Made by a program: the position numbers and the translations under genes. Below, one piece after another: positions 42,535 through 52,267 of a stretch of DNA of 64,000 nucleotides; position 1 is the first letter of the stretch, and the number at the start of each line of letters is the position of its first letter. This stretch comes from Solirubrobacter sp963848475 (lineage in GTDB: Bacteria; Actinomycetota; Thermoleophilia; Solirubrobacterales; Solirubrobacteraceae): assembly GCA_963848475.1 (NCBI GenBank), contig CAWKDW010000014.1, positions 1 to 64,000 on the forward strand, read 5' to 3'. The notes beneath the pieces are model-generated. The model was given only the letters and a program-made list of their open reading frames with translations. It was not told the origin of the DNA and ran no database searches.

Positions 42535-43460
42535 ATGCCGAACCCTCAGCACGCGATCCTCACCAACCTCGAGAAGTACCAGTGGTACACCCACATGAGC
42601 CGCACCGACGGTGCCGACCTCGGGGTCATCAAGGCGGCCCTGCGCGACGTCCGCGCCGCCGGATCGGAGACCGGGGTGACGGTGCCGGTCAACGTGTGCA
42701 TCCTGTTCGGCCCGACCCTCCTCGCCGATCTCACCGACGACATGCCCGAGGACTTCCAGCCCTACCCCAGCTACGAGTCGCCCGACGGCAAGGTCGCCAA
42801 GGGCACCCAGGAGGAGCTCCTCCTGTGGGTCCACTCCGCGGACAAGGACCTGTGCTGGGAGACCCAGTACAAGTTCCGCACCGCGGTCGAGGGCCACATG
42901 AGCGTCGCCCGGGAGACGCCGACGTTCATCTACCGCAACAGCCTCGACCTCACAGGTTTCATCGACGGGACCGGCAACCCGGAGCCGGAGGACCAGTACG
43001 ACCGTGGCGATCGTCCCGGACGGCAAGCCCGGCGCCGGTGGCTCGTTCTGCATCGCGCAGCGATGGGTCCACGACCTCGACTACTTCAACGGTCTGTCGC
43101 TCGAGGACCAGGAGAACACGTTCGGTCGCACGAAGGCCGACTCGACCAAGCTGCGGTACGCAGGTCCCGACGTCGCACCTCGCCCACGTCGAGCTGCGCG
43201 AGGGCACGACCGGTGACGACGGCACGCCGAAGCGGGGCGAGATGGTGCGGCGCTCGACGCCGTACGCGTTCCACGACGGCACGATCGGCCTCTACTTCAT
43301 GGGCTTCTGCAAGGAGCAGGCGCCGATGCGGGAGCGCATGGAGGCGATATACGGCATGAACGGCCAGGCGCGCGACGCGCTCACCGACTACTCCACGCCC
43401 GCGTCGGGCTCCTACTACTTCGCGCCGTCGGTCGAGACGCTCGACGCCATCACCGCCTGA
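42535..43460 (+). CDS. Dyp-type peroxidase
   Basis: ATG 42535 (MPNPQHAILTNLEKYQWYTH). The Dyp signature GFIDGTGNPEPE carries the distal catalytic Asp, and the family C-terminal part reads HVELREGTTGDDG, RRSTPYAFHDGTIGLYFMGF and YSTPASGSYYFAPSVE. About 308 residues, matching the short YfeX/TyrA-like class. No signal peptide, so probably cytosolic unless encapsulin-targeted, and no encapsulin gene is seen. Frameshifts at about 43005 and 43170. Uses heme and peroxide to oxidise phenolic or porphyrin substrates. Confidence 0.85.
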
Positions 43461-43605
43461 CCGTCTCCGCCGCTCCGAGGAGCTCAGGCCGGCCCGGGGG
43501 CCGGGTCGGCCTGAGGTTCCGCGGCTTCTCGCGCCGGCGAAGGCCGCCGCCCGGTGGGCCGCGCAGACTTCTCGCGCCGCCGCGGGGTGTGTTAGCAAGC
43601 CGGTC

Positions 43606-44587
43606 GTGACCAGCACCTCCGACCTCGACGACGCGCTCGCGGCGCTCGTCGGCCGGCCGATCGGGTCCGGCGGGCCGAACGTCGCGCCGGACCCGGTGAA
43701 CCAGCCGATGATCCGGCACTGGGCGGCCGCGTTCGAGGACGAGAACCCGGTGTACGTCGACGCCGGCCGCGGCCGCGGCATCGCGTCACGGCGAGATCGT
43801 CGCGCCGCCGCTGATGCTCCAGACCTGGACGATGGCGACACCGAAGATCACCGGCATCCGGGAGCGCGGCGGCTCGCCGGTCGAGGGTGGCGGCGCCAAG
43901 GTGCTGGAGCTGCTCGACGAGGCCGGCTTCGTCGGGACGCTCGCGACGAACTCCGAGTTCGAGATCGACCGCTACCTGCATCTCGGCGACGTCGTGACGG
44001 CCGAGACCGTGCTCGAATCGGTCTCGCCCGAGAAGCAGACCCGCCTCGGGGCCGGTCGCTTCGTCACGTGGGTCACCACCTACACCGACGCGGCCGGTGA
44101 GCGGGTCGGCCGCCAGATCGTTCCGCATCCTGAAGTTCGACCCGAGCGGCCTGTTCGCGGACCGGCGGGGGCGAGTCGTGACCCTGCCGACGCGGCTCGC
44201 GCCGTCGACGTCGCCCGACACGCAGTTCTTCTGGGACGGCCTGCGTGATCGCCGCCTCCTCGTCCAGCGCTGCGACGGGTGCGGTGCGTTGCGCCATCCG
44301 CCGCGGCCGATGTGCCCGCAGTGCCATTCGCTGGCGTGGACCGCGATCGAGTCGTCGGGGCGGGGGACGATCCTGTCGGCGGTCGTGATGCGGCACCCGC
44401 AGTACCCGTGGTTCGAGACGGATCCGGTCGTCGTCCTCGTCGAGCTGGAGGAAGGGTTGGCGACTCGTGGCCAACCTCGTCGGCGTCGAATCGGCCGACG
44501 ACGTGATGGGCGCGGCCGGTCGAGGTGGGGTACGAGGACTTCGAGGGTGACCTGACGCTGCCGATGTTCCGGGTCGTGGCGTCGTGA
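43606..44587 (+). CDS. MaoC-like hydratase / DUF35 OB-fold fusion (ChsH2-like)
   Basis: GTG 43606. The MaoC-like N-half (VNQPMIRHWAAAFEDENPVY, PLMLQTWTMATPKITGIRER) is followed by a DUF35 zinc-ribbon and OB-fold half (CDGCGALRHPPRPMCPQC, TILSAVVMRHPQYPWFETDP). This exact fusion is found in ChsH2, which pairs with ChsH1 to hydrate the steroid side-chain enoyl-CoA and with Ltp2 for the aldol cleavage. About 327 residues with frameshifts near 43790, 44130 and 44465. Its stop overlaps the next GTG by four bases. Confidence 0.8.
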
Positions 44588-45010
44588 GCGTCGACGCGGC
44601 GTCCGTCCGGGTCGGCGACGAGCTGCCGCCGCTGGTCATCGACGTGACCGCGACGGTGATCGCGGCGGGTGCGATCGCGACGCGCGACTTCATGCCCGTG
44701 CACCACGACCGCGAGTACGCGCAGGCGCAGGGCGCGCCGGACATCTTCATGAACATCCTCTCGGACACCGGCTACTGCAGCCGGTTCCTCACCGACTGGG
44801 CCGGTCCCGACGCGCGGATCCGCAAGCTCGCGATCCGGCTCGGCGTGCCGGTGCACCCGGGTCACACGCTCACGTACACCGGCCAGGTGACCGAGGTGCG
44901 CGAGGACGGCGACGAGACCGTCGTCGGCGTCGCGCTTCACCGCGATGGACGACCTCGGCGAGCACGTCGGCGGCACCGCGGAGGTCGCGTTGCCTCGGAG
45001 CGCCGGTTGA
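44584..45010 (+). CDS. MaoC-like enoyl-CoA hydratase subunit (ChsH1-like)
   Basis: GTG 44584 overlaps the ChsH2-like stop (GTGA). A single hotdog domain of about 141 residues: ATRDFMPVHHDREYAQAQGA with the D-x4-H hydratase-type motif, then DIFMNILSDTGYCSRFLTDW and PVHPGHTLTYTGQVTEVRED. A frameshift near 44940 leads into GEHVGGTAEVALPRSAG. The N-terminal FMPVHHDREYA matches the catalytic subunit of ChsH1-ChsH2 hydratases. It probably forms a heteromer with its neighbour. Confidence 0.8.
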
Positions 45011-46177
45011 GCACGCTCGCCGGGAAGGCCGCGATCGCCGGGATCGGCCAGACCGAGTTCTCCAAGGAGTCGGGCCGCACCGAGCTGCAGCTCGCGTGCG
45101 AGTGCGTGCTCGCCGCGCTCGACGACGCGGGGCTCGCGGCATCGGACGTCGACGGCCTCGTGACCTTCACGCTCGACTCGAGCGAGGAGATGGAGGTCGC
45201 CCGCAACCTCGGCATGGACCGGCTCTCGATGTTCGCCCGCATCCCGTACGGCGGCGGCGCGTCCGCGGCGACCGTCATGCAGGCGGCGATGGCGGTCGCG
45301 ACCGGGATCCGCCGAGGTGGTCGTCTGCTACCGGGCGTTCAACGAGCGCTCGGGCATGCGCTTCGGGAACATCGGCGGCTCGATGGGCGGCGGTGGGCTC
45401 CCGCTGTGGCTGTCGTGGTACGGGCCGTTCGGGCTGCTCTCACCGGCCGGCTGGGTCGGGCTGCACGCGCGCCGGTACATGGAGGCGTACGGCGTCACGA
45501 ACGAGGACTTCGGGCGCATCGCCGTCGTCGACCGCGCGCACGCGGCGACGAACCCGGCGGCGTGGTTCTACGAACGGCCGATCACCCTCGAGGACCATCA
45601 GTCGTCGCGCTGGATCGTCGAGCCGGTGCTCCGGCTCCTCGACTGCTGCCAGGAGAGCGACGGCGGGGTCGCGCTCGTGGTGACGTCGGTCGAACGCGCC
45701 CGGGACCTGCGCCAACCGGTCGCCGTCGTCGAGGCGGCGGCGCAGGGCGCGGCGGGCGACGGCGAGATGATGACGAGCTACTACCGCGACGACCTCACCG
45801 GCCTGCCCGAGATGGGCGTCGTCGCCGACCAGCTGTGGCGGCAGTCCGGCCTCCGACCCGGCGACATCTCGACCGCGTTCGTGTACGACCACTTCACGCC
45901 GTTCGTGCTCATGCAGCTCGAGGAGCTCGGGTTCTGCGGCCGGGGCGAGGCGAAGGACTTCGCGACCGTGGAGCGGCTGTCGCTCGGTGGCGAGCTGCCG
46001 ATCAACACGAGCGGCGGGCTGCTCGGCGAGGCCTACATCCACGGGATGAACGGCATCACCGAGTGCGTGCGCCAGCTCCGGGGGACCGCGGTGAACCAGG
46101 TCGCCGACGTCGAGCACGTGCTCGTGACCGCCGGGACGGGCGTGCCGACGAGCGGCCTGATCCTCGGGCGGGACTGA
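45007..46177 (+). CDS. Thiolase-like lipid-transfer protein / retro-aldolase (Ltp2-like)
   Basis: TTG 45007 overlaps the ChsH1-like stop (TTGA). The thiolase fold begins GKAAIAGIGQTEFSKESGRT and continues GLVTFTLDSSEEMEVARNLG, PYGGGASAATVMQAAMAVAT, VCYRAFNERSGMRFGN, SYYRDDLTGLPEMGVVADQL, AFVYDHFTPFVLMQLEELGF and LPINTSGGLLGEAYIHGMNG. The catalytic Cys of true thiolases is replaced, as in SCP2/Ltp2 aldolases. About 390 residues with one frameshift near 45312. With the two hydratase subunits it would remove the last propionyl unit of a C17 side chain or a similar branched acyl-CoA. Confidence 0.8.
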
Positions 46178-46199
46178 GCCGCGACCGAGCCGCGCACGC

Positions 46200-47437
46200 T
46201 CACGCAGCCTGGTGCTTGGCCGCCTTGAGGAGCGCGGCGTTGGGCTTCTCGGGCAGCGCGGTGAGCGGCGTGGCGAGCTCCTCGACCGTCGGCCCGTACT
46301 GCGCGGCGAGCGGCGCGAGCGCGTCGAGGTCGAAGTCGTAGAGCTTCGCCACGTTGCCGGCCAGCACGTCGCGCAGCTCGGCCTCGGGAACTGCGTGGAA
46401 CACCGCGCGCAAGGCCTCACGTGAGTACGGCGCGCTGCCTTCGTCGTGGGGATAGTCGCTCCCCCACATGTAGCGGCCCGGACCCATCACCGTGTGGGCC
46501 GCCCAGTCGTCGGGGCCGGGGAAGCTCGAACCCACCCAACAGCTCTGCTGGAAGTACTCGGTGGCCGAGCGTGGGAGCGCGTTCTCCGCGGTGTACTTCA
46601 GCTCGCCGATCTCACCCTTGCCCACCATCGCGATGATGTGGTCGAGCTGCTCGAGCATGGGAGGGAACGCGGAGGCCGCGCCCTCGGTCATGACGAACCG
46701 CAGGCGCGGGAACCGCTCGAACACGCCCGAGAGCAGCATGTGCACGAACGGCGCGCTGCCCGTAGAAGCCGACCTCGGCGATCATGATCATCGGCACCGA
46801 CGCGAAGCGTCCGTAGTTCGGCGAGCCGGTGCCCGCGTGCAGGTTGACCGGGACGTCAAGGTCCTGCAGCGCCGCCCAGAGCCGGTCGTAGTCCGGGTGG
46901 TAGAGCGGCTTCACCCAGTCGACGTCCGGCGCGACCGTCGGCAGCAGCACGCCGCCGCGGAGTCCGTGCTCCTTGATCCAGGTGGCGTCTTCGATCGCGT
47001 CGTCGATGTCGTTCACGAAGATCTGGCCGATGCCGGCGCGCTGCGCGGGCTTCCGGCCGCAGAAGTCCACCAGCCAACGGTTGTGCGCGTGGATGCCCGC
47101 GCGGCGGTGCGCGTACTCGTCCGGCTTCGGCGGAGCCGGCGAAGAGCACGAAGCCCGGATAGAACGGCGGCACGGTGTTCGGGAAGATCACCTCGCCGAC
47201 GACGCCGTCCGCGAGCTGGTCCGCGTCCCGGCGGTCGTCGTCCCAGTTGCGGACGCGCAGGTCGTTGTCGCGCAGGTCCTTCCACGGGTTCTTGTACTTC
47301 CCCCGCCACGCGTCGAAGTCCTCGTGGAACGCCGGGTCCAGGTACTCCCGATACGTCTCGTGGTTCGCGCCGGCGTGCGTGTCCGCCGAGATGATCGTGT
47401 ACCGGGGGCTGTCGGAGTCGTGCTCTGAAGAAACCAT
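46200..47437 (-). CDS. Amidohydrolase-family (TIM-barrel) hydrolase or decarboxylase
   Basis: ATG 47437 (MVSSEHDSDSPRYTIISADT). The N-terminal SADTHAG supplies the metal ligand; later motifs are GRKPAQRAGIGQIFVNDIDD, VNLHAGTGSPNYG, FPRLRFVMTEGAASAFPPML and YMWGSDYPHDEGSAPYSREA with the conserved GSDYPH. About 412 residues, the amidohydrolase-2 (ACMSD-like) family, frequent in actinobacterial aromatic and steroid gene sets. Frameshifts near 47130 and 46760. It is the only gene transcribed from the left arm of the palindrome at 47438; the start codon touches it, so the transcript is probably nearly leaderless. Confidence 0.8.
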
Positions 47438-47459
47438 AATCTGATACTAGTACCAGATT
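47438..47459. promoter_or_regulatory. Palindromic operator between amidohydrolase and TetR genes
   Basis: A 22-bp near-perfect palindrome: arms AATCTG and CAGATT around a TACTAGTA core, with one mismatched pair (10 of 11 pairs match). It abuts the amidohydrolase start and lies 20 bases before the TetR start. This is the expected place for autoregulation by the TetR protein. Confidence 0.65.
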
Positions 47460-47479
47460 CTTGTTCTAGGCTCAAGCCG

Positions 47480-48089
47480 ATGACGATGACCGCTCCGTGA
47501 CCCCGCTTCGCTGCCCCGTGGCCAGCAGGAGCGCCGGCAACGGATCGTGCGCGCGGCGAACACGCTGCTCGAGCGGGGTGAGTACGACGCGATCCAGATG
47601 CGCGACGTCGCCCAGGAGGCCGGCGTCGCGCTCGCCACGCTCTACCGCTACTTCACCTCCAAGGAGCACCTGTACGCGGCCGCGCTCCTGGAATGGGCCG
47701 GCGACTTCCCGGCGGCGCCCCGACGTTCCCCGAGCGCATCGACCGAGGACGACGAAGCGCGCCTGCGACGGCTGATGCGCCGCGCGGTCCGGTCGTTCGA
47801 GCGCTATCCCCAGATGATCCGTGCGGTGACCGTGCTCGAGAGCTCGACCGACCCGAACGCCCGCGCGCTCTTCGAGGAGTTCGCCGCGCTCAACATCGGC
47901 GCACTGATGGACGCACTGTCCTCGACCGACGAAGCCACCGCCGCCGCGATCATCGAGGCCGCCAACAGCGTCATGGTCACGCGCCTGCGGTCGTGGTCAC
48001 AGGGACGGACCTCCATCCAGGACGTGCATCGTCACGTCGAACGAACGCTCGACCTGATCTTCTCCCCTGCCCCGACTCCCGGCGGATGA
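47480..48089 (+). CDS. TetR-family transcriptional regulator
   Basis: Start at ATG 47480 (MTMTAP); removing one T at about 47498 joins it to DPASLPRGQQERRQRIVRAA. The HTH reads IQMRDVAQEAGVALATLYRY then FTSKEHLYAAALLEWAG, very like KstR/KstR2-type regulators. The ligand domain is FERYPQMIRAVTVLES and FSPAPTPGG at the end. About 203 residues. Its position next to the palindrome and the steroid-type genes suggests that it senses an acyl-CoA or steroid CoA thioester, which is inference. Confidence 0.8.
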
Positions 48090-48132
48090 CGACCTCGTCG
48101 CACCGAGCGTCGTCGGCGAGTGGATCACCTGT

Positions 48133-48790
48133 TCATCGCGCGGCCCGCTCCCCGCGGAGGTCGCTTCGCCCGGGCCGGGCTGCTACCAACGGATTCGCGA
48201 AGTGCCGCTCGTAGATGTGTTCGACGCGACCAAGATCGTGGCGAGCAAGACCGGCGTCTGCCGCGGCCTGCATGATCAGGCTCGCGTGCTGATCGAGGAT
48301 CCGCGCGACGTCGTCGCTCGCTCTCCCGAGCGCCCGCCGCAGGAGCGCGATGCTCTCGAGGAGATAGATGACGACTGACGGGTACGGTGCCGCCGCGATC
48401 CTGACCTCGTCGAAGGCGAGGCCGATCAGCTGCTCCCAGCCGGCCGCCTGGGCCAGGATGAGCCGCCGGCCGTCTTCGGTCACGTCTTGGCTCGGCGGGT
48501 CGTGGTGGAGAAACGCTCGCAGCACTGACGCGATGTGGAAGATCGCGTCTTGCGCCGTTGTCGGATCGTTCACTCCCGGCGACAGTGCCTTCAAGGCCAC
48601 ATCTGCGAGCTGGCGGATTCCGTAGGACGCGTCCTGTTGGAGCGTGCGCGCCCTCCCGACGTGGACGGCCGCCCGCGCGTCCTTGGTTGCGTCGTCGCCG
48701 TCGGACGGGCCCGGCCACACCGTGCAGAAGACACGCCCCGTCCGGTTCGCCGCTTGGACGACACTCCGGTCCCCGCGCTTTCCCCCGGCC
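48133..48790 (-). CDS. DUF2254 membrane protein, C-terminal fragment (5' end missing)
   Basis: Only the C-terminal domain is present: FCTVWPGPSDGDDATKDARA, VGRARTLQQDASYGIRQLAD, VALKALSPGVNDPTTAQDAI and FHIASVLRAFLHH, ending at 48133. The normal family has some 400 residues with N-terminal membrane helices; here about 200 remain. Homology fades upstream of about 48,785, where the unrelated plus-strand gene begins. The loss of the N-terminus at this point, rather than at a stop or mobile element, is the main mark of the contig junction. Confidence 0.75.
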
Positions 48791-48816
48791 CGCGCTGGGC
48801 GATCCCCGACGAGATG
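48786..48816. other. Probable chimeric junction between two genomes
   Basis: To the left: very GC-rich actinobacterial genes with frequent indels. To the right: lower GC and proteobacterial/myxobacterial-type genes with far fewer indels. The DUF2254 fragment and the AIM24-like start are only about 30 bases apart, with no repeat, integrase, tRNA or transposase to explain a natural insertion. Confidence 0.6.
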
Positions 48817-49490
48817 ACGACCCTGGCCAGCTTCACCACCGCGCGGCTGTTGTCCTTGCCTACGGAGTCCCAACCTCTTCAGTCGCTGGGGCAGGGCGTT
48901 CTTCGCTTCACCGCGGGATCGGATACCTACGTTCGCCAGTCCGCTCTCTTGGTCGCCCTGGACGGACAGGGACTGTCGCCAGCGCGGCGGCGGACCCGTG
49001 GCCATCTCAGCGGCGAACCCTTGGCCAGCGATTCCGATCTCTTTTTCGGGTCGAAGGCGGCGGCGATCTGCTTCTCGTATCGACGGATCCGGAACGTGGC
49101 TTGGTGGCATTGTCTCTCGACCGCGATGTGTTCTATGTGGAAGAGGATCGGGTCGCCGCGTGGGGCGACGAGGTGGTCTGGGAATCTGGCGCGGTGCCGG
49201 GCAACGGCAAGGCGCTCTTGCAGTTTCGTGGCACGGGCCGGGTGGTGCTTCTGGCCGCCGAAGGCGAGTATCTGGCTGTTCCAATCGCCGAGGGCGCCCG
49301 CATGGCCGTTCCGACTGCTCGGCTTGCGGGCTGGCTGGGGAGGGTCGTTGTGCAAGGTGTGCCGGTTGGCGAAGGCGAATCCGCGACGACCGGGATCCAC
49401 CACGTCACCTGCGAGGGCGAAGGAGTGCTACTGCTAGCAAGACATGGCGAACCAAGACATGGCGAACCAAGACATGGCGAATATCGGTAG
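48817..49490 (+). CDS. AIM24/TIGR00266-like protein
   Basis: First possible ATG 48817, though the true start may lie in lost sequence left of the junction. It reads ARLLSLPTESQPLQSLGQGV and DTYVRQSALLVALDGQ; one missing T in the run at 49041-49045 restores DLFFRVEGGGDLLLVST, then LVALSLDRDVFYVEEDRVAA, GNGKALLQFRGTGRVVLLAA and RLAGWLGRVVVQGVPVGEGE. About 225 residues. AIM24-type beta-structure proteins are widespread and poorly understood. Its last 47 bases overlap pgsA through a 15-base tandem repeat. Confidence 0.65.
49441..49485 (+). repeat. 15-bp tandem repeat, three units, at the pgsA start
   Basis: GACATGGCGAACCAA occurs twice in full and a third time as GACATGGCGAATATC. Each unit carries an ATG in the same pgsA frame (49444, 49459, 49474) and encodes MANQD or MANIG, while in the AIM24 frame it encodes RHGEP or RHGEY. 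Confidence 0.9.
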
Positions 49491-50079
49491 CCAACTCACC
49501 AATCTCCCGAACCTCGTAACCATGGGGAGGGTCCTCTTCGTGCCAGGCGTCCTGTACTACATGGACAACTACAGTCCTGTGCGCAGTCTAGTCGCGGCCA
49601 TCCTGTATTTGATCGCCTCCTTGGGTGATGGCATCGATGGCTACCTGGCGCGCAGCCGGGGTCAGGTCAGTGTGCTTGGAAAATTCCTGGACCCGGTGGC
49701 CGACAAACTGATGGTCACCTCGGTCATGGTGTTCATGGTGGCGCTGGGCAGGGTGCCGGCTTGGCTGGTGGTTGTGCTCATCGCACGTGACCTAGCCATC
49801 ACAGGTCTGCGCAGCATCGCCTCGAGTGAGGGCATCGTGATCGCCGCCAGTCGGGGAGGCAAGATCAAGACAGCCTTGCAGCTGGTGGGACTGACCTTAT
49901 TGCTGGTGCACTTCCGCTATCCCTTGCTCGGTTTGGATGTAAGCATCGACTACAACGCCGCGGGGCTGGTGCTGCTCTATATTTCTCTCGGGGCCTCAAT
50001 CATTTCTGGGATCGACTACGTCGTGGGTTTCTTTCGCAGCCTGGGCGAAGCCGATCGCGAGGCACCACCTCCCGCGTGA
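49444..50079 (+). CDS. pgsA: CDP-diacylglycerol--glycerol-3-phosphate 3-phosphatidyltransferase
   Basis: Reads clean for up to 211 residues. The CDP-alcohol phosphotransferase signature is complete: DGIDGYLARSRGQVSVLGK, then FLDPVADK, with all conserved Asp, Gly and AR residues. About six helices. It makes phosphatidylglycerol phosphate at the inner membrane, the first committed step to PG. Three in-frame ATGs lie in the tandem repeat; the third (49474, MANIGSQLTNLPNLVTMGRV) matches the usual N-terminus best, so its true start overlaps AIM24 by about 17 bases. Stop overlaps the pabB GTG (GTGA). Confidence 0.9.
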   Translation: MANQDMANQDMANIGSQLTNLPNLVTMGRVLFVPGVLYYMDNYSPVRSLVAAILYLIASLGDGIDGYLARSRGQVSVLGKFLDPVADKLMVTSVMVFMVALGRVPAWLVVVLIARDLAITGLRSIASSEGIVIAASRGGKIKTALQLVGLTLLLVHFRYPLLGLDVSIDYNAAGLVLLYISLGASIISGIDYVVGFFRSLGEADREAPPPA

Positions 50080-51403
50080 TTGTCCGAAGCCTTCCGCGAC
50101 CGATTGAGGCAGCGGGGATAGCGCGCGCTATGTCCCGGCGGAGCCTTCCCTGCGCGCTCAAGATCGCCTCCGCGATCCCCGGTGATTGCACGGTCTTCGC
50201 GTCGGAGCCCAGCCGGGTCGTGCGGGGATCGAGCGTGGAGGAGCTGGCCGACGCTTGGAACGAGGCCAAGGCGCATTGGCAGCTCGCCGACAGGCCGAGG
50301 GTGCCGGTCGGTATCGGCTACCTGAGTTATGAACTAGGCCGTCGCTTCGAACGTATCCGTGGCGCCATGCCGCAGCCGGCGATTGGCCCTGGCCCGAAAT
50401 CGACTTTCGCTTCTACGATGCTCTAGTCGTTTGTCATTCCCTCGCCGAGGATGCCGAGATTTGGGCTTGCGAGGAATCCGCCGCCCGTCGGATCGAGGAT
50501 CATCTGGCGGCGCATGTGGCTGCGACCGGGACGGACGGCACTCTGTCGGGCGGCGGTCCTCTTGCTGAAATGGAATCGCCGACGCGCCATCTTGCGGCCG
50601 TGGCCAAAGCACTCGACTACATTTGCGCGGGCGACATCTACCAGGTGAATCTGGCGCGGCGACTGGGCTGCGCTTTCCCCACACGACCCACTGAGGCACC
50701 CGGTGCGGCGCTCTTTTCACGTCTTGAAGGTTTGGCGCCAGCGCCGCACGCCATCTGGTTGGCGGATGCAGAAGCTGGAACAGCCCTGGTGGGGAATTCT
50801 CCCGAGCGCTTCATGAGCCGAACCATCGAGGGGATAGTGGAAACCTGTCCGATCAAGGGCACGCGTCCGCGCGATCCTGCGGATCCTTCTCATCGCCTGG
50901 CAGCCGACCTTTTGGCCAGTGCAAAGGATCGCGCCGAGCACGTGATGATCGTGGACTTGGAGCGCAACGATCTTGGCCGGGTCTGCGAGGTCGGTAGCGT
51001 TCAGGTGAAGGATCTCTGCCAGGTGCTGTCCTTGCCCACGGTGCATCACTTGGAAACCAAAGTGCAGGGACAACTGCGGCGCGAAGTCGGCCTAGCTGAA
51101 CTCTTGCGGGCGACCTTTCCCGGCGGCTCGGTGACTGGCGCGCCCAAGATTCGCGCCATGGAGATCATCCAGGAACTCGAACCCGCGCGGCGTGGTCCCT
51201 ACACCGGCGCCACCGGGTGGTTGGGCGCGGCCGGCGATCTCGATCTGGCGGTTGCCATTCGGACCGCGGTGATTCGCGACGAATGGCTGACCTTGTGGGT
51301 GGGGGGCGGCATCGTGGCCGATTCCCAGCCCGCCGCCGAGTTGGCCGAAACTTGGGACAAGGCGCGCGCCTTCAGCCTCGCGCTGGGGCCTGGCTTGCGC
51401 TGA
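50076..51403 (+). CDS. pabB: Aminodeoxychorismate synthase component I
   Basis: GTG 50076 overlaps the pgsA stop by four bases. The N-terminal half (RPRVPVGIGYLSYELGRRFE) changes frame once near 50385 into WPEIDFRFYDALVVCHSLAE. The chorismate-binding half has YICAGDIYQVNLARRL, PIKGTRPRD with the Lys typical of PabB rather than TrpE, DRAEHVMIVDLERNDLGRVC, FPGGSVTGAPKIRAMEIIQE and GPYTGATGWLGAAGDLDLAV. About 442 residues. Makes 4-amino-4-deoxychorismate for folate with a glutaminase partner not seen here. Confidence 0.85.
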
Positions 51404-52232
51404 TGTCTGCGCGCAGGTTGGCGATCGCTTCCAATGCCTTTGCGTGGACCAATCCGTTCGAGGCCACGAGCCCGCGTGGGTTGTGCAAGGTCAAGTTGGT
51501 ATAGCAAAGCGCCTTGCCATCGCTGTCGGTCATGGTGCCGCCCGCCGCGGTGAGGATGGCTTCGGGGCCGCAGCTATCCCAGATCTTGGTCTGGCTGCCG
51601 GGATAGACGTAAAGATCGCGTGTGCCTTCCGCCACCAGCGAAACCTTGAGTCCGACGCTGCCCAAGGCGAACTCGTCGGTGATGCCAAGGGCACGGCGAA
51701 AGCGCTCGTAGTATTCCGTGCGGTGCGACTTGGACGATACCAGACGGATCTGCTTGGTTTCTGCGATGGCGGAACGTCGGATGGGCTCGCGCTCGCCGCC
51801 GGGCCCCTCTTTCCATGCACCCGCGCCAACGGCTCCTAGCCACACGTTGCCGGTCACCGGTTGCGCCACCGCGCCCACCTTGGGACGTCCGTCGATGCAA
51901 AGTCCGATCATCACCACATAGCCGGGCTCGCCCCGCAGAAAGTCGCGTGTGCCGTCGATGGGATCGATCATCCATACACGGGACTTGTTCAGGCGGGTGG
52001 AATCATCGGGGATCTCTTCCGACAGGATGGCGTCATCTGGGAAGGCCTCACCAAGGCGGCGAACAATGAGCGCACTCGATTCGAGATCGGCCAGTGACAC
52101 GGGCTCGCCACCGGCCTTGTGCTCCACGCCGAGCGGCTTGCCCTTGAAGCTGTTGACCAAGGTGGCGGCCTCCATGGCCACCGTACGTGCGATTTCAAGC
52201 TCTCGGGAAAGATCCTGCGACATTCGGAACAA
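51372..52232 (-). CDS. Inositol-monophosphatase/CysQ-family phosphatase
   Basis: Intact, up to 286 residues; ATG 52232 or MSQ at 52223. The family motifs are all present: FPDDAILSEEIPDD, VWMIDPIDGTRDF with the metal-binding D-P-I-D-G-T, and KIWDSCGPEAILTAAGG. Likely a Mg-dependent phosphatase of 3'-phosphoadenosine 5'-phosphate (CysQ) or of inositol/sugar phosphates; the sequence alone does not settle which. Its 3' end overlaps the convergent pabB end by 32 bases. Confidence 0.85.
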   Translation of the reverse strand: MFRMSQDLSRELEIARTVAMEAATLVNSFKGKPLGVEHKAGGEPVSLADLESSALIVRRLGEAFPDDAILSEEIPDDSTRLNKSRVWMIDPIDGTRDFLRGEPGYVVMIGLCIDGRPKVGAVAQPVTGNVWLGAVGAGAWKEGPGGEREPIRRSAIAETKQIRLVSSKSHRTEYYERFRRALGITDEFALGSVGLKVSLVAEGTRDLYVYPGSQTKIWDSCGPEAILTAAGGTMTDSDGKALCYTNLTLHNPRGLVASNGLVHAKALEAIANLRADISASQAPARG

Positions 52233-52267
52233 CCATAGCAGGAGGAATCGGGGATGCCCTGCCTAGC

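Noticed and set aside
48786..48816. Natural genomic island boundary
   Set aside because: No tRNA, direct repeat, integrase or transposase, and the indel rate changes at the same point, which favours an assembly cause; not fully excluded.
48558..48900. Plus-strand N-terminal extension of the AIM24 gene across the junction
   Set aside because: The frame there is antisense to the DUF2254 fragment and has no similarity to AIM24 N-termini.
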